This document shows, piece after piece, positions 1 to 8,115 of a stretch of DNA of 64,000 nt. Position 1 is the stretch's first letter. Each line of letters begins with the position of its first letter. The stretch covers positions 1 through 64,000 of the forward strand of contig CAKOXO010000002.1 of NCBI GenBank assembly GCA_934130165.1. The letters are read 5' to 3'. The position numbers and the translations under genes were made by a program. Below the pieces are notes generated by a model. That model did not search any database. It saw only the letters and a list, made by a program, of their open reading frames with translations, and had not been told where the DNA came from. The stretch is from an uncultured Bacilli bacterium. Lineage in GTDB: Bacteria; Bacillota_I; Bacilli_A; RF39; UBA660.

Positions 1-538
1 TTATTACATATCCTGCTATTCCATCATTATCTATTATTTCTATATTAACCGTTTTTTCTTTATTTGTATATTTTTTAGCACTAATATTAGAAAAATTTTC
101 ATTATCAACTTTAAATGTTACAATTGTATCATTTTTTCCACTTTCTCTATATCCTTGTACTGTTCCTTTTGAATCAATTAAAGTTCCTTCATATGAATAT
201 AAATTTAATCCTAATTTTGTTACTTTTACATAACTTTCTCCATTATATGGTTCTTTATTATAGTCTACCATCTTTTCTATATAATTTTCTTCATTTAATG
301 TTTTTAACATTACTTTTTTTGATAATGGTTCATGCATAGGCAATCTTGATTTATTATCAGTAAAATATGTTTGGGCTGCTGATATAAATAGTTTATTTTG
401 GGCAACATAGTACCTATCTTTTGCTGATTTCATTGATTTTGTTACTCCTACTACTCCTATTGTCCCTAATATTCCTATTATTACTATTGTTGCTAGTAAT
501 TCTACCATTGTAAATCCACGTTTATCTAATTTTTTCAT
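1..538 (-). CDS. Type IV pilin-like prepilin protein (3' end cut by window edge)
   Basis: Read directly on the minus strand from ATG at 538; 179 complete codons run off the left edge with no stop. The N-terminus MKKLDKRGFTMVELLATI is a classic prepilin motif: a short basic leader, the Gly-Phe cleavage site, Glu at +5 of the mature protein, then a hydrophobic helix (about residues 12-33) that anchors the subunit in the membrane and the pilus core. The remainder is a lysine- and tyrosine-rich extracellular domain I do not recognise. The start is supported by AGGTGA just upstream. Whether it is a true pilus subunit, a competence pseudopilin or a surface adhesin reusing a pilin anchor cannot be decided; no assembly ATPase or prepilin peptidase is in the window. 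It is divergent from the two-component system at 680. Confidence 0.85.
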   Translation of the reverse strand, partial: MKKLDKRGFTMVELLATIVIIGILGTIGVVGVTKSMKSAKDRYYVAQNKLFISAAQTYFTDNKSRLPMHEPLSKKVMLKTLNEENYIEKMVDYNKEPYNGESYVKVTKLGLNLYSYEGTLIDSKGTVQGYRESGKNDTIVTFKVDNENFSNISAKKYTNKEKTVNIEIIDNDGIAGYVI

Positions 539-570
539 TTCATCACCTATCTTCTTCATACTATACATAT

Positions 571-599
571 AGTATACAATATAAATTTTATTTAAACAA
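571..599 (-). promoter_or_regulatory. Promoter of the pilin-like gene
   Basis: On the minus strand, TTGTTT (594-599) is followed after 17 bases by TATACT (571-576). A perfect 8+8 inverted repeat, ATACTATA-CA-TATAGTAT (558-575), overlaps the -10 box and the likely transcription start, so it could be an operator or a 5' hairpin. Confidence 0.55.
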
Positions 600-627
600 G
601 AAATAAAACTTGCAAATGTAACTATTT

Positions 628-657
628 TTCACTTAATCTTCACATTTATTGTATAAT
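628..657 (+). promoter_or_regulatory. Promoter of the two-component system
   Basis: TATAAT at 652-657 is a perfect -10 box. TTCACT at 628-633 is a 4/6 match to the -35 box with 18-base spacing. It lies 23 bases upstream of the response-regulator start. Confidence 0.55.
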
Positions 658-679
658 ATACTTATTGGGGAGGGATTTC

Positions 680-1348
680 ATGAAAATATTAATAGTTGAT
701 GACGAAGTAATGATTCGTGAAGTAATCAAAGAATATTTAGATAATGAAGGCTTTGATTATGAAGAAGCAGAAGATGGATTTCAAGCATTAGAAATGCTTA
801 ATAATAATACTTACGATTTAATGGTATTAGATATAATGATGCCAGAAATGGATGGATTTTCTTTGCTTAATAAAGTACCAAAAGATAAATTAATTCCTAC
901 TATTGTATTATCAGCTAGAGATCAAGAGTTTGATAAATTACAGGGATTTGATTTAGGTATTGATGACTATTTAACTAAACCATTCTCACCAAAAGAGTTA
1001 ATAGCTAGAATTAAAGCAATAAAAAACCGCACTATTAAAAACTTACCCACTCTTTATAACTATAAAACTTTACAAATAAATTTTTCTGCACATACTATAA
1101 AAATTGATAACGAAACTATTAATGTTACTCCTAAAGAGTTTGAAATCCTTACCTATTTAATTAAAAATAAAAATATTGCCATATCAAGAGAACAGTTATT
1201 ATCAAATTTATGGGGATATGATTTCTTTGGTGATGATAGAACTGTAGATACTCATATAAAGATGCTTAGAAATAATCTTAGAGAATATAGAGATTTAATA
1301 GAAACTGTTAGAGGCATTGGATATAAATTTAATGATGAAGAAAAATAA
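680..1348 (+). CDS. OmpR/PhoB-family DNA-binding response regulator
   Basis: Cytoplasmic transcription factor of 222 residues. The N-terminal receiver domain shows the acidic pair Asp7/Asp8, the phospho-acceptor Asp51 (in LDIMMPEMDG) and the conserved Lys near residue 101 (LTKPF). The C-terminal half is a winged helix ending in the typical TVDTHIKMLR...VRGIGYKF signature. ATG at 680 is chosen because GGGGAGGG lies 5 bases before it; an in-frame TTG 15 bases earlier would place that ribosome-binding site inside the gene. The kinase gene overlaps its 3' end, so the two form one operon. Targets are unknown; the divergent pilin-like gene is one candidate by position only. Confidence 0.95.
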   Translation: MKILIVDDEVMIREVIKEYLDNEGFDYEEAEDGFQALEMLNNNTYDLMVLDIMMPEMDGFSLLNKVPKDKLIPTIVLSARDQEFDKLQGFDLGIDDYLTKPFSPKELIARIKAIKNRTIKNLPTLYNYKTLQINFSAHTIKIDNETINVTPKEFEILTYLIKNKNIAISREQLLSNLWGYDFFGDDRTVDTHIKMLRNNLREYRDLIETVRGIGYKFNDEEK

Positions 1349-2726
1349 TTTAAATTTAGCGATATGGAAATATTTAATTTTATTCTCTGTTTTAATTTTA
1401 GTTTTTTTATGGACTTTTCAAGTCCTATTTTTAAATAAATATTATGAATGGGAAAAAGTCAGTGATATAAAAGAAGTTGCAACTAAAATAAATAGAGCAA
1501 AAAATATAAAAAAGTTAAAAAATATAATTGATGATGCTGCCTATAATAAGAATATTTGTGTTGAAATAACCAATAAAAATGAATCAATGTATTCAAGTGA
1601 ATACTTGTCTCATGGATGTTTAAAAGGAAATGAGGCAACAACTAGATATAAGGATGATTTTATTTCTAGTAATAAGAAAGCTACCGCTTATAAAATTATC
1701 AATCCGAGATTTAACAATAAAGCATTAGTATATGCTATAAAATTAGATGATAATATATATGCATTTGTTAATACCTCTCTAGATCCAATTGATTCTACCG
1801 CTATGATTTTAAAAAATCAGTTAATATATGTAACTATTATCGTATTATTACTATCATTTATAGTGGCGTATTTTATATCAAAGCACATTTCTAAACCTAT
1901 TGTAAAAATAAATAAAGCTGCTAAAAAGCTGGCTAATAAGGAATATAATGTTGTATTTGATTCTAATTCTAATATTTCTGAAATAGATGAATTAGCAAAA
2001 ACTCTAAATTACACTAGAGATGAATTAAATAAAACTGAAGAATTAAGAAGAGATTTAATGGCAAATGTTTCTCATGATTTAAAAACACCTCTCACTATGA
2101 TTAAAGCATATGCTGAAATGTCTAGAGATTTAAATGGTGAGGATAAAGTAAAACGTGATAAAAATATGAATGTCATTATAGAAGAAGTAGATAGATTAAC
2201 TATTTTAGTTAATGATATCTTAACCCTTTCTAGTATGCAATCAGAAATTAATGAATTAAATTTAGAAGAATTTGATATTGTTTCTTTAATTAATACCATT
2301 TTAAAAAGATATGAAATATTTAAAGAAACTGAAAACTATAATTTTATCTTTGAAAATAAGAAAAAAATCTTAATTACTGCTGATAAAAAGAAAATTGAAC
2401 AAGTTATTTACAATTTAATAAATAATGCTATTAATTATACTGGCGATGATAATTTAGTAACTATTAAAGTAATTTCTAAAAAAGACTGTGTAAGAGTTGA
2501 AATAAAAGATACTGGAAAAGGAATTAATGAGGAAGATATTCCATATATTTGGGATAGATATTATAAAAATAAGAAAAAACATAAGAGAAATTTAATTGGA
2601 ACAGGTTTAGGTTTATCAATTGTTAAATCTATATTGGAACTTCACAAATATAATTATGGAGTTAAATCAGAAAAAAATAAAGGCACTACATTTTACTTTG
2701 AAATAATTAAAAAGGAGAATATTTAA
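1332..2726 (+). CDS. Membrane sensor histidine kinase
   Basis: Partner kinase of the response regulator at 680, overlapping its last 17 bases. Visible order: transmembrane helix 1 (about residues 10-35), an extracellular sensor region of about 130 residues, transmembrane helix 2 (about 163-185), HAMP, a HisKA dimerisation domain with phospho-acceptor His248 in NVSHDLKTPL, and a C-terminal ATPase with N box (NLINNAINYT), G1 (DTGKGI) and G2 (GTGLGLSIV). Architecture and length are those of ordinary EnvZ/PhoR-class kinases. The start is either ATG at 1332 or the next codon at 1335; AGAGG upstream is a weak ribosome-binding site, so translation is probably coupled to the upstream gene. The signal is unknown. 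Confidence 0.93.
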   Translation: MMKKNNLNLAIWKYLILFSVLILVFLWTFQVLFLNKYYEWEKVSDIKEVATKINRAKNIKKLKNIIDDAAYNKNICVEITNKNESMYSSEYLSHGCLKGNEATTRYKDDFISSNKKATAYKIINPRFNNKALVYAIKLDDNIYAFVNTSLDPIDSTAMILKNQLIYVTIIVLLLSFIVAYFISKHISKPIVKINKAAKKLANKEYNVVFDSNSNISEIDELAKTLNYTRDELNKTEELRRDLMANVSHDLKTPLTMIKAYAEMSRDLNGEDKVKRDKNMNVIIEEVDRLTILVNDILTLSSMQSEINELNLEEFDIVSLINTILKRYEIFKETENYNFIFENKKKILITADKKKIEQVIYNLINNAINYTGDDNLVTIKVISKKDCVRVEIKDTGKGINEEDIPYIWDRYYKNKKKHKRNLIGTGLGLSIVKSILELHKYNYGVKSEKNKGTTFYFEIIKKENI

Positions 2727-2742
2727 ATTATATTCTCTTTTT
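2709..2742. terminator. Bidirectional terminator
   Basis: A-rich arm AAAAAGGAGAATAT pairs with ATATTCTCTTTTT across a short loop, with T-runs on both strands. It lies between the kinase gene and the convergent Fic remnant. Confidence 0.6.
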
Positions 2743-3374
2743 ATTTGGTATTTTTAGTTTGTTCAACTGAATTATATTGCCCCATAGCAGTGTAAAATGT
2801 ACTAGCTAAATATTTTACTTCCGGATAGTCCTTATCATCTAAACAAGCAAGTACAAATCTATCTCTTATACTGGTATCATTTAATTTACCGTTATCATAG
2901 CTACGATTCAATTTTTTTGCAAAAATTTCTATATCAAATGGAAAATTATGTTCTTTTGCAAACATATAAGAAAATGATAATATAGTTCTAGTATTGCCAT
3001 CTCTAAAAGGATGTACTCTCCAAATTAATGCCATTTTTCTTGCAAAGGTATAGGCGATTTCCTTTCTATCCTCATAATTCCATTTGGTATTATTTAAATC
3101 ATCTAATAATCCGTTTAAGTCTTTTTCTATCATTGAAACCCTAGAATAATCAATACTACATCCAGGCAAAACCAATTCTTTTTTAATAATAGGAACAGTT
3201 CTAAACTCACCCGCCCAACTATATATATATCTTCAAATTTTTTATTTTCTACAGAATCTATATCAATTAATTTTAAAAAACCTATATCAGCCTCAACCTG
3301 TCTTAATTTTTCGTAATCAGTAATATTAAGTTTATTATAAGTGTTCCATTTTCATATACATATGGATCATCCAT
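2741..3374 (-). pseudogene. Fic-family toxin (AMP-transferase) gene, broken by frameshifts
   Basis: The C-terminal part is an open frame carrying the Fic catalytic motif HPFRDGNTRT; Fic enzymes transfer AMP from ATP to target proteins through its His. The N-terminus survives in other frames. ATG at 3374 starts MDDPYVYENGTL, then a missing base in CTTATAATAAA shifts the frame to NKLNITDYEKLRQVEADIGF, and a second shift at an (AT)5 run (3221-3230) joins it to IYSWAGEFRTVP. Between KKFE and DIYSW the family normally has roughly 16-18 more residues containing a conserved IHxxxF stretch, and these are absent, so a small deletion also occurred. The intended ATG overlaps the antitoxin stop codon. 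Three lesions argue for real decay rather than a single sequencing error. Confidence 0.8.
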
Positions 3375-3561
3375 TTTTACTATACTCCTTTATTATTAGT
3401 TCTTTTATCTTTTCAAGTTCAATATTACCCTCTATATATTCATTAATCAAAAACATCATTTTCTCACTTGGCATATCTGCTCCACTTAAAGAAATACCTA
3501 AAGCTTTTTCTACACATTGTTTTCTCTCTTCTCTAGTTGTTTCCTTAATTTTATAATTCAT
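3367..3561 (-). CDS. VbhA-like antitoxin of the Fic module
   Basis: A 64-residue protein immediately upstream of, and overlapping, the Fic gene (its TGA overlaps the Fic ATG), the usual order for Fic toxin-antitoxin pairs. The C-terminal half, EYIEGNIELEKIKELIIKEY, resembles the VbhA antitoxin fold, in which a short helix blocks the ATP site of Fic. In an ungapped comparison with the VbhA family from memory, the inhibitory helix region here reads ALGISLSGADMP, without the clear S/T-x-x-x-E-G/N motif, so the inhibitory Glu may be absent. With the toxin broken, it may be an orphan. The ribosome-binding site is weak (AGAAGAGTG). Confidence 0.65.
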   Translation of the reverse strand: MNYKIKETTREERKQCVEKALGISLSGADMPSEKMMFLINEYIEGNIELEKIKELIIKEYSKNG

Positions 3562-3578
3562 TTATTACACTCTTCTAA

Positions 3579-5606
3579 CTAATTATATACATATAGTTCA
3601 TGTTGTGCTCTAGTACAGGCAACATAAAGCAGGTTTCTTTCATTCTTTCGATAACTATTTTCTCTATTGTTATATGCAATAACACAATCAAATTCAAGAC
3701 CTTTAGATAAATATGCTGGAATAACTATTAATTCTCTATGAAATTTAGTTGTTTTTTCCTCTATCAAAGATAATGTAACATCACCCTTTACTAAGTCATA
3801 TATCTTTTTGGCTTCTTTTTTATCTTTAGTAATTATTGCAATACTCGTATATTTCTTTTGTAAATTATAAATATCATTTAATAAACCTTCTTTTAAGTTT
3901 TTAGAACCCTTTCTAAATACAACTGGTAAATTGGCAGTTTTTCTAATAGCGTTAACATGATTTAAACCTAAAATTTTATTAGTATACTCTATTATTTCTG
4001 GTGATGATCTATAAGTTTTTAAAAGTTCTAAATATAATGTATCACTAAAGATAGTTTTTAATTCTTCTAATGAATTATATTTATAATATGGATTAATATT
4101 TTGATTAATGTCTCCTAATATTGTAAAGTCTGCTTTTTTAAATATTTTAGAAATGATTATATATTGAAGCTTATTGTAATCCTGAGCTTCATCTATTACA
4201 ACTTGCCTTATATTTCCCTCGTATCTAAATCCCTCTAAAGTACCTTTTATATAAGCATAGATAAGAGCATCTTCATAATTAATACTATCTTTGTTTAAAA
4301 AACTTTTGATTTCTTTTTCTGTCAAACTAATTCTTGAATATTTACTTAAGAAAAATTCTTTATAAATTTCTTTGTAATCTTTTTTAAAATTAGCTCTTTC
4401 CTTTAACATTTTATAAAAAGTAGCCTTTTTCTTATTCGTTCCTTTATAAAATGTTTCACTAAGTTTTGTAGCCATTTCATCAAGTCTTTCAAATAATGGA
4501 AGCTTATTATATTTATATGATAACATTTCATTTAATTCTTCCATTGTCATTAAATGATTTTTACTCTCTAAAATATCATCTTCTATTTTAGCATTTTCTA
4601 TATATTCTTCTAAGAAATCATCCAAATCATTTATAATGGCATCACTTTGTTTATATTTAATTATTTTAGGATCAACATCTTCATATGAATAATATCTAGC
4701 AATAAAATCAGTATATGTTTCTACATCTTTATAATCATCAATAAAGAAAGATAAATAATCATTAAATGTAGTTTGTAAAGTATTATCTTCTCCTAGTTCT
4801 GGCAATACATTAGCTATATACTCAGTAAAGATATTATTGGGGGAAAATATTAATATGTTATTACTATTAAGGTTCTTTATTTGATAAAGTAAAAAAGCAA
4901 TCCTATGAAGTGCTACACTAGTTTTCCCACTTCCAGCTATTCCTTGAACAATTAAATTTTTATCATCTAAGTTTCTTATAACTTTATTTTGTTCTTGTTG
5001 AATAGTATTAACAATATTTTTCATTTGTTCACTTGATTCTGTTGCTAAAACTTCTTGTAAGACATCATCATCTATATTTAATGAATTATCAAATACACTA
5101 ACAAGTGATTTATCCTCTATTTTATATTGCCTTTTTCTTAATAGTTCCCCTTTTATTTCTCCAATTGGGGCATTATATGAACATGGCCCAGTTTCATAAT
5201 CGTAAAATAAGCTACATATAGGGCTTCTCCAATCATATAAAATATTGTTACTATGTTTATCTTTTAAGTATGTAAGTGACAAATAAATATTAAATATTTC
5301 GCCATCAGTATCCTTAAATACAATTGAAGCGAAATACGGTTTATCTTTAATTTTAATAAGTCTTTTCAAATAATTTTGTTTCATTAAAAACTTATTTTCT
5401 TCTTCATTTGTCATCATTTTGGCTTGAACGATATCACCACTATCGAAGCTAGATGATGAAGACCAAGCTAATTTTTTAAATTCTACTAAATCTTCACTTG
5501 ATACTTTAACATCCTTTTTTAAATCTTCTAAGGTACTATCAAGTAATTTAAATACTTTATTTAAAATAAGTTTTTCTTTATGTAATTCTTTCTCTTCTAT
5601 TGCCAT
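3579..5606 (-). CDS. helD: HelD-like RNA polymerase-recycling helicase (superfamily 1)
   Basis: A 675-residue superfamily 1 ATPase. HelD binds stalled or idle RNA polymerase and uses ATP hydrolysis to release DNA and RNA. The N-terminus is a long charged helical region, matching the arm that enters the polymerase secondary channel. The motor follows: Walker A GIAGSGKTSVALHR, motif II VIDEAQDY, motif III LGDINQ, motif IV LLKTYRS and the C-terminal VACTRAQHELYVY. Start ATG at 5606 is preceded by AGGAG; an upstream in-frame start has none. UvrD/PcrA-like repair helicases are the alternative, but the N-terminal extension and the RSPICSLFYDYE region favour HelD. It appears monocistronic. Confidence 0.85.
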   Translation of the reverse strand: MAIEEKELHKEKLILNKVFKLLDSTLEDLKKDVKVSSEDLVEFKKLAWSSSSSFDSGDIVQAKMMTNEEENKFLMKQNYLKRLIKIKDKPYFASIVFKDTDGEIFNIYLSLTYLKDKHSNNILYDWRSPICSLFYDYETGPCSYNAPIGEIKGELLRKRQYKIEDKSLVSVFDNSLNIDDDVLQEVLATESSEQMKNIVNTIQQEQNKVIRNLDDKNLIVQGIAGSGKTSVALHRIAFLLYQIKNLNSNNILIFSPNNIFTEYIANVLPELGEDNTLQTTFNDYLSFFIDDYKDVETYTDFIARYYSYEDVDPKIIKYKQSDAIINDLDDFLEEYIENAKIEDDILESKNHLMTMEELNEMLSYKYNKLPLFERLDEMATKLSETFYKGTNKKKATFYKMLKERANFKKDYKEIYKEFFLSKYSRISLTEKEIKSFLNKDSINYEDALIYAYIKGTLEGFRYEGNIRQVVIDEAQDYNKLQYIIISKIFKKADFTILGDINQNINPYYKYNSLEELKTIFSDTLYLELLKTYRSSPEIIEYTNKILGLNHVNAIRKTANLPVVFRKGSKNLKEGLLNDIYNLQKKYTSIAIITKDKKEAKKIYDLVKGDVTLSLIEEKTTKFHRELIVIPAYLSKGLEFDCVIAYNNRENSYRKNERNLLYVACTRAQHELYVYN

Positions 5607-5642
5607 ATATTTATCTCCTATTATATTTAAAATATACCACAA

Positions 5643-5676
5643 AAAATATCAAGTTTCTATACTACTTGATATTTGT
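5643..5676 (-). terminator. Terminator after the DUF3419 gene
   Basis: AAATATCAAGT and ACTTGATATTT form an 11-bp stem, followed on the minus strand by a run of T. It lies between the DUF3419 stop and helD. Confidence 0.7.
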
Positions 5677-5695
5677 TTACATATAATTTGTAACT

Positions 5696-6535
5696 TTATT
5701 TTTTCATTTTTTGATAAACTATTACTCCATCATTTGATTTTTTAAGTTTATCAAAGGTATATCCAGGAGCACTACAGAAATCATTAATACTTTGTTTATT
5801 TTTACAATTATATAAATATGATAATACAACTCCATCATCACTTAAATTAATACTTTCTAGTAATCTCTTATAATCACCCGTATAATAATATATAATACTA
5901 GATAGGTTAACTAAATCATACTTTCTATCATCATTTAAAATTACATCGTCCACATAACCAACTTGATGATTGACATCCGCTTTTGCTAAATTTTCTTTTA
6001 GTAGATTATAGTTACCTTCTTCTAAATAACTGTTTCTTGACATTACAGATTGATATGTAACTATCTCTCTAGAAAAAAGTGATGAATTATAAATTTCTCC
6101 ACCTTCAAAAAATTGAAATAAACCATCCCAAAACTCTCTATCTTGATCATTCATATTACCTCTAAAATAATCATAAATATCATCGTTCAGTATGTCATCA
6201 TAGTTATCATCTTTTAAAAAGAAATCAAGATATTCATCCCTACTTAAAGAGAGTATTGCTGCTTTTTTTAGTTCAAAAAAATATTTAGGAAATCTACTAA
6301 CATCACATGATGTTACATCAAATGTACCTTCCAAAATACTATTTAGAATTTGATCACCTGATGCAGTAATTATAAATGCTCTTTTTCTGTTTTTTAAATA
6401 CTTTTGATATTCTATAATTGATTCATTTGTGAACTTATATATAAATGACATATCATGAAATATTTCTGAATCACTAATATTATCAAATGAACCTGAAACT
6501 ATTTTCTGTGCCATAACTATATCATCATTTAACAT
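5696..6535 (-). CDS. DUF3419-family protein (BtaA-like, SAM-dependent fold)
   Basis: A 279-residue soluble protein. The stretch RAFIITASGDQILNSILEG followed by DVTSCDVSRFPKYFFELKKAAI matches the S-adenosylmethionine-binding core of DUF3419 proteins, whose characterised members (BtaA) move the 3-amino-3-carboxypropyl group of SAM to diacylglycerol in betaine-lipid synthesis. The second half is divergent, and no BtaB-like methyltransferase is nearby, so the substrate is uncertain. ATG at 6535 is preferred over the GTG 12 bases upstream because AAAGGTGGAG sits 6-7 bases before it. The gene stands alone between terminators. Confidence 0.6.
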   Translation of the reverse strand: MLNDDIVMAQKIVSGSFDNISDSEIFHDMSFIYKFTNESIIEYQKYLKNRKRAFIITASGDQILNSILEGTFDVTSCDVSRFPKYFFELKKAAILSLSRDEYLDFFLKDDNYDDILNDDIYDYFRGNMNDQDREFWDGLFQFFEGGEIYNSSLFSREIVTYQSVMSRNSYLEEGNYNLLKENLAKADVNHQVGYVDDVILNDDRKYDLVNLSSIIYYYTGDYKRLLESINLSDDGVVLSYLYNCKNKQSINDFCSAPGYTFDKLKKSNDGVIVYQKMKK

Positions 6536-6572
6536 ACCAAACTCCACCTTTTCTATGGTTTGATATTATAAC

Positions 6573-6608
6573 AAAATAAAAGAGAAAAAGCAATTTTTTC
6601 TCTTATTT
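6573..6608 (-). terminator. Terminator after the phosphohexomutase gene
   Basis: AAATAAAAGAGAAAAA pairs with TTTTTTCTCTTATTT around a GCAA loop. The hairpin includes the stop codon region of the mutase gene. Confidence 0.65.
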
Positions 6609-7976
6609 GTTTAACTCATTTATTAAATTTGTAAATTCGTCCTGTAAAGATTTAAGTCTTTCTTCTGTTTTAGCTTCAAATCTAGCTGTTATATTAGGTC
6701 CAGTATTAGATGCACGAACTAATGCAAAACCATCTGGGAAAATAACTTTAACACCATCAATATCCAAATAATCATAACCTTTAGAATCTGCATATTCTAA
6801 GATTTTTTCAACTATACCAAATTTCTTATCATCACTTGATGAAAATTTAAGCTCCTCTGTTGAATAGTACTTATTGATACCATCCAATAACTGATCAACA
6901 TTTTTATCAGTATAAGATAATATTTCTAACATACGAAGTCCTGCATAAAGTCCACTATCAAATCCTGGCCATCTATCTCTAAAATATACATGTCCTGACA
7001 ACTCACCGCCAAAAGGTAAATCTTCATCTCTTACTTTTGCTTTTGTATAGGAATTTCCTGTTCTATAAGTTAGGCATTTTCCACCTAGTTTTTCTACCTC
7101 ATCAGAAAATGCTTTTGAACATTTTACATCACACAAGAATTCTTTTTTAGAAACTTTATTAATGATATTTCTTACAACAATAATCATATATTTATCTGTT
7201 GGAATAAATTTTGCAGTATTTGATACCATTCCCATTCTATCTCCATCACCATCAAATGAAAGTCCAATATCGGCATTCTCCTCTATTACTTTCTTCTTTA
7301 ATTGCTCTAAGTTTTTCTCAACACATGGATCTGGGTGATGATTTGGAAAATTACCATCACTTATATCATTTATTGTTATTATATCAATTGGAAACATTTC
7401 GTATAATTTTTTCATTATTATACTTGTAGTACCATTTCCAGGATCAAGAACTACTTTTACTCTCCTTGGTCCAAAATTTAAACTTTCTCTAAATAATTTA
7501 AAATAGTCTTCTGTAACATCATAAGTAGTAATACCTCCTGATCCTTTAGAGAAATCTCCTTTTAAAATATATTGTAAAAAGTCTTGAATCTCTTGTCCTT
7601 TACAATTTCCTGACTCATCAAATGCAAACTTAAAACCATTATCATCTTTTGGATTATGACTTGCAGTTACCATTACCCCACTATATATTTCTAACTTTAT
7701 ACAAGCGTAATAATACATTGGTGTTGTACATAAACCTAAATCAATTATATCAATACCAGTTTCTATTATACCTTCCATTAAAGCTTTACTTAAATTTGGA
7801 CTAGATAATCTATTATCATGACCTATTACACATTTTTCCTTACCTATACTTTTAATATAACTACCAAAACCAAGTCCTATAGTATAGGCAGTATCTTCAT
7901 CTATTTCAGTTGGATAAATTCCTCTTATATCATATCCTCTAAATATATTTTTATTTATATCACTTTTATATTTCAT
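6603..7976 (-). CDS. manB: Phosphomannomutase/phosphoglucomutase
   Basis: A 457-residue alpha-D-phosphohexomutase that interconverts hexose 6-phosphate and 1-phosphate, feeding cell-wall or surface glycan precursors. All four family landmarks are visible: the phospho-serine loop TASHNP, the Mg-binding loop DGDGDR, the sugar-specificity loop GGELSGH (the GExSGH type, typical of dual PMM/PGM enzymes) and the phosphate-binding RASNTGP. ATG at 7976 has AGGAGG at an ideal distance; the in-frame upstream codons lack such a site. Length fits AlgC/ManB. The exact sugar preference cannot be told from sequence alone. Confidence 0.9.
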   Translation of the reverse strand: MKYKSDINKNIFRGYDIRGIYPTEIDEDTAYTIGLGFGSYIKSIGKEKCVIGHDNRLSSPNLSKALMEGIIETGIDIIDLGLCTTPMYYYACIKLEIYSGVMVTASHNPKDDNGFKFAFDESGNCKGQEIQDFLQYILKGDFSKGSGGITTYDVTEDYFKLFRESLNFGPRRVKVVLDPGNGTTSIIMKKLYEMFPIDIITINDISDGNFPNHHPDPCVEKNLEQLKKKVIEENADIGLSFDGDGDRMGMVSNTAKFIPTDKYMIIVVRNIINKVSKKEFLCDVKCSKAFSDEVEKLGGKCLTYRTGNSYTKAKVRDEDLPFGGELSGHVYFRDRWPGFDSGLYAGLRMLEILSYTDKNVDQLLDGINKYYSTEELKFSSSDDKKFGIVEKILEYADSKGYDYLDIDGVKVIFPDGFALVRASNTGPNITARFEAKTEERLKSLQDEFTNLINELNK

Positions 7977-8115
7977 AACATATCCTCCTATACTTATCAG
8001 TTTATCAAAATCTATATAATTAATCAATTAATTTCACAAAAAGAACACTAAACAATCACCACAACTTCACAAATATTAAATATATTATTAATGTACAAAG
8101 GAAAGGAGAATATTT

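Noticed and set aside
3221..3230. (AT)5 repeat as a phase-variation switch for the Fic gene
   Set aside because: Removing one AT restores only the local frame; another frameshift near the start and a missing segment would remain, so switching could not restore the toxin.
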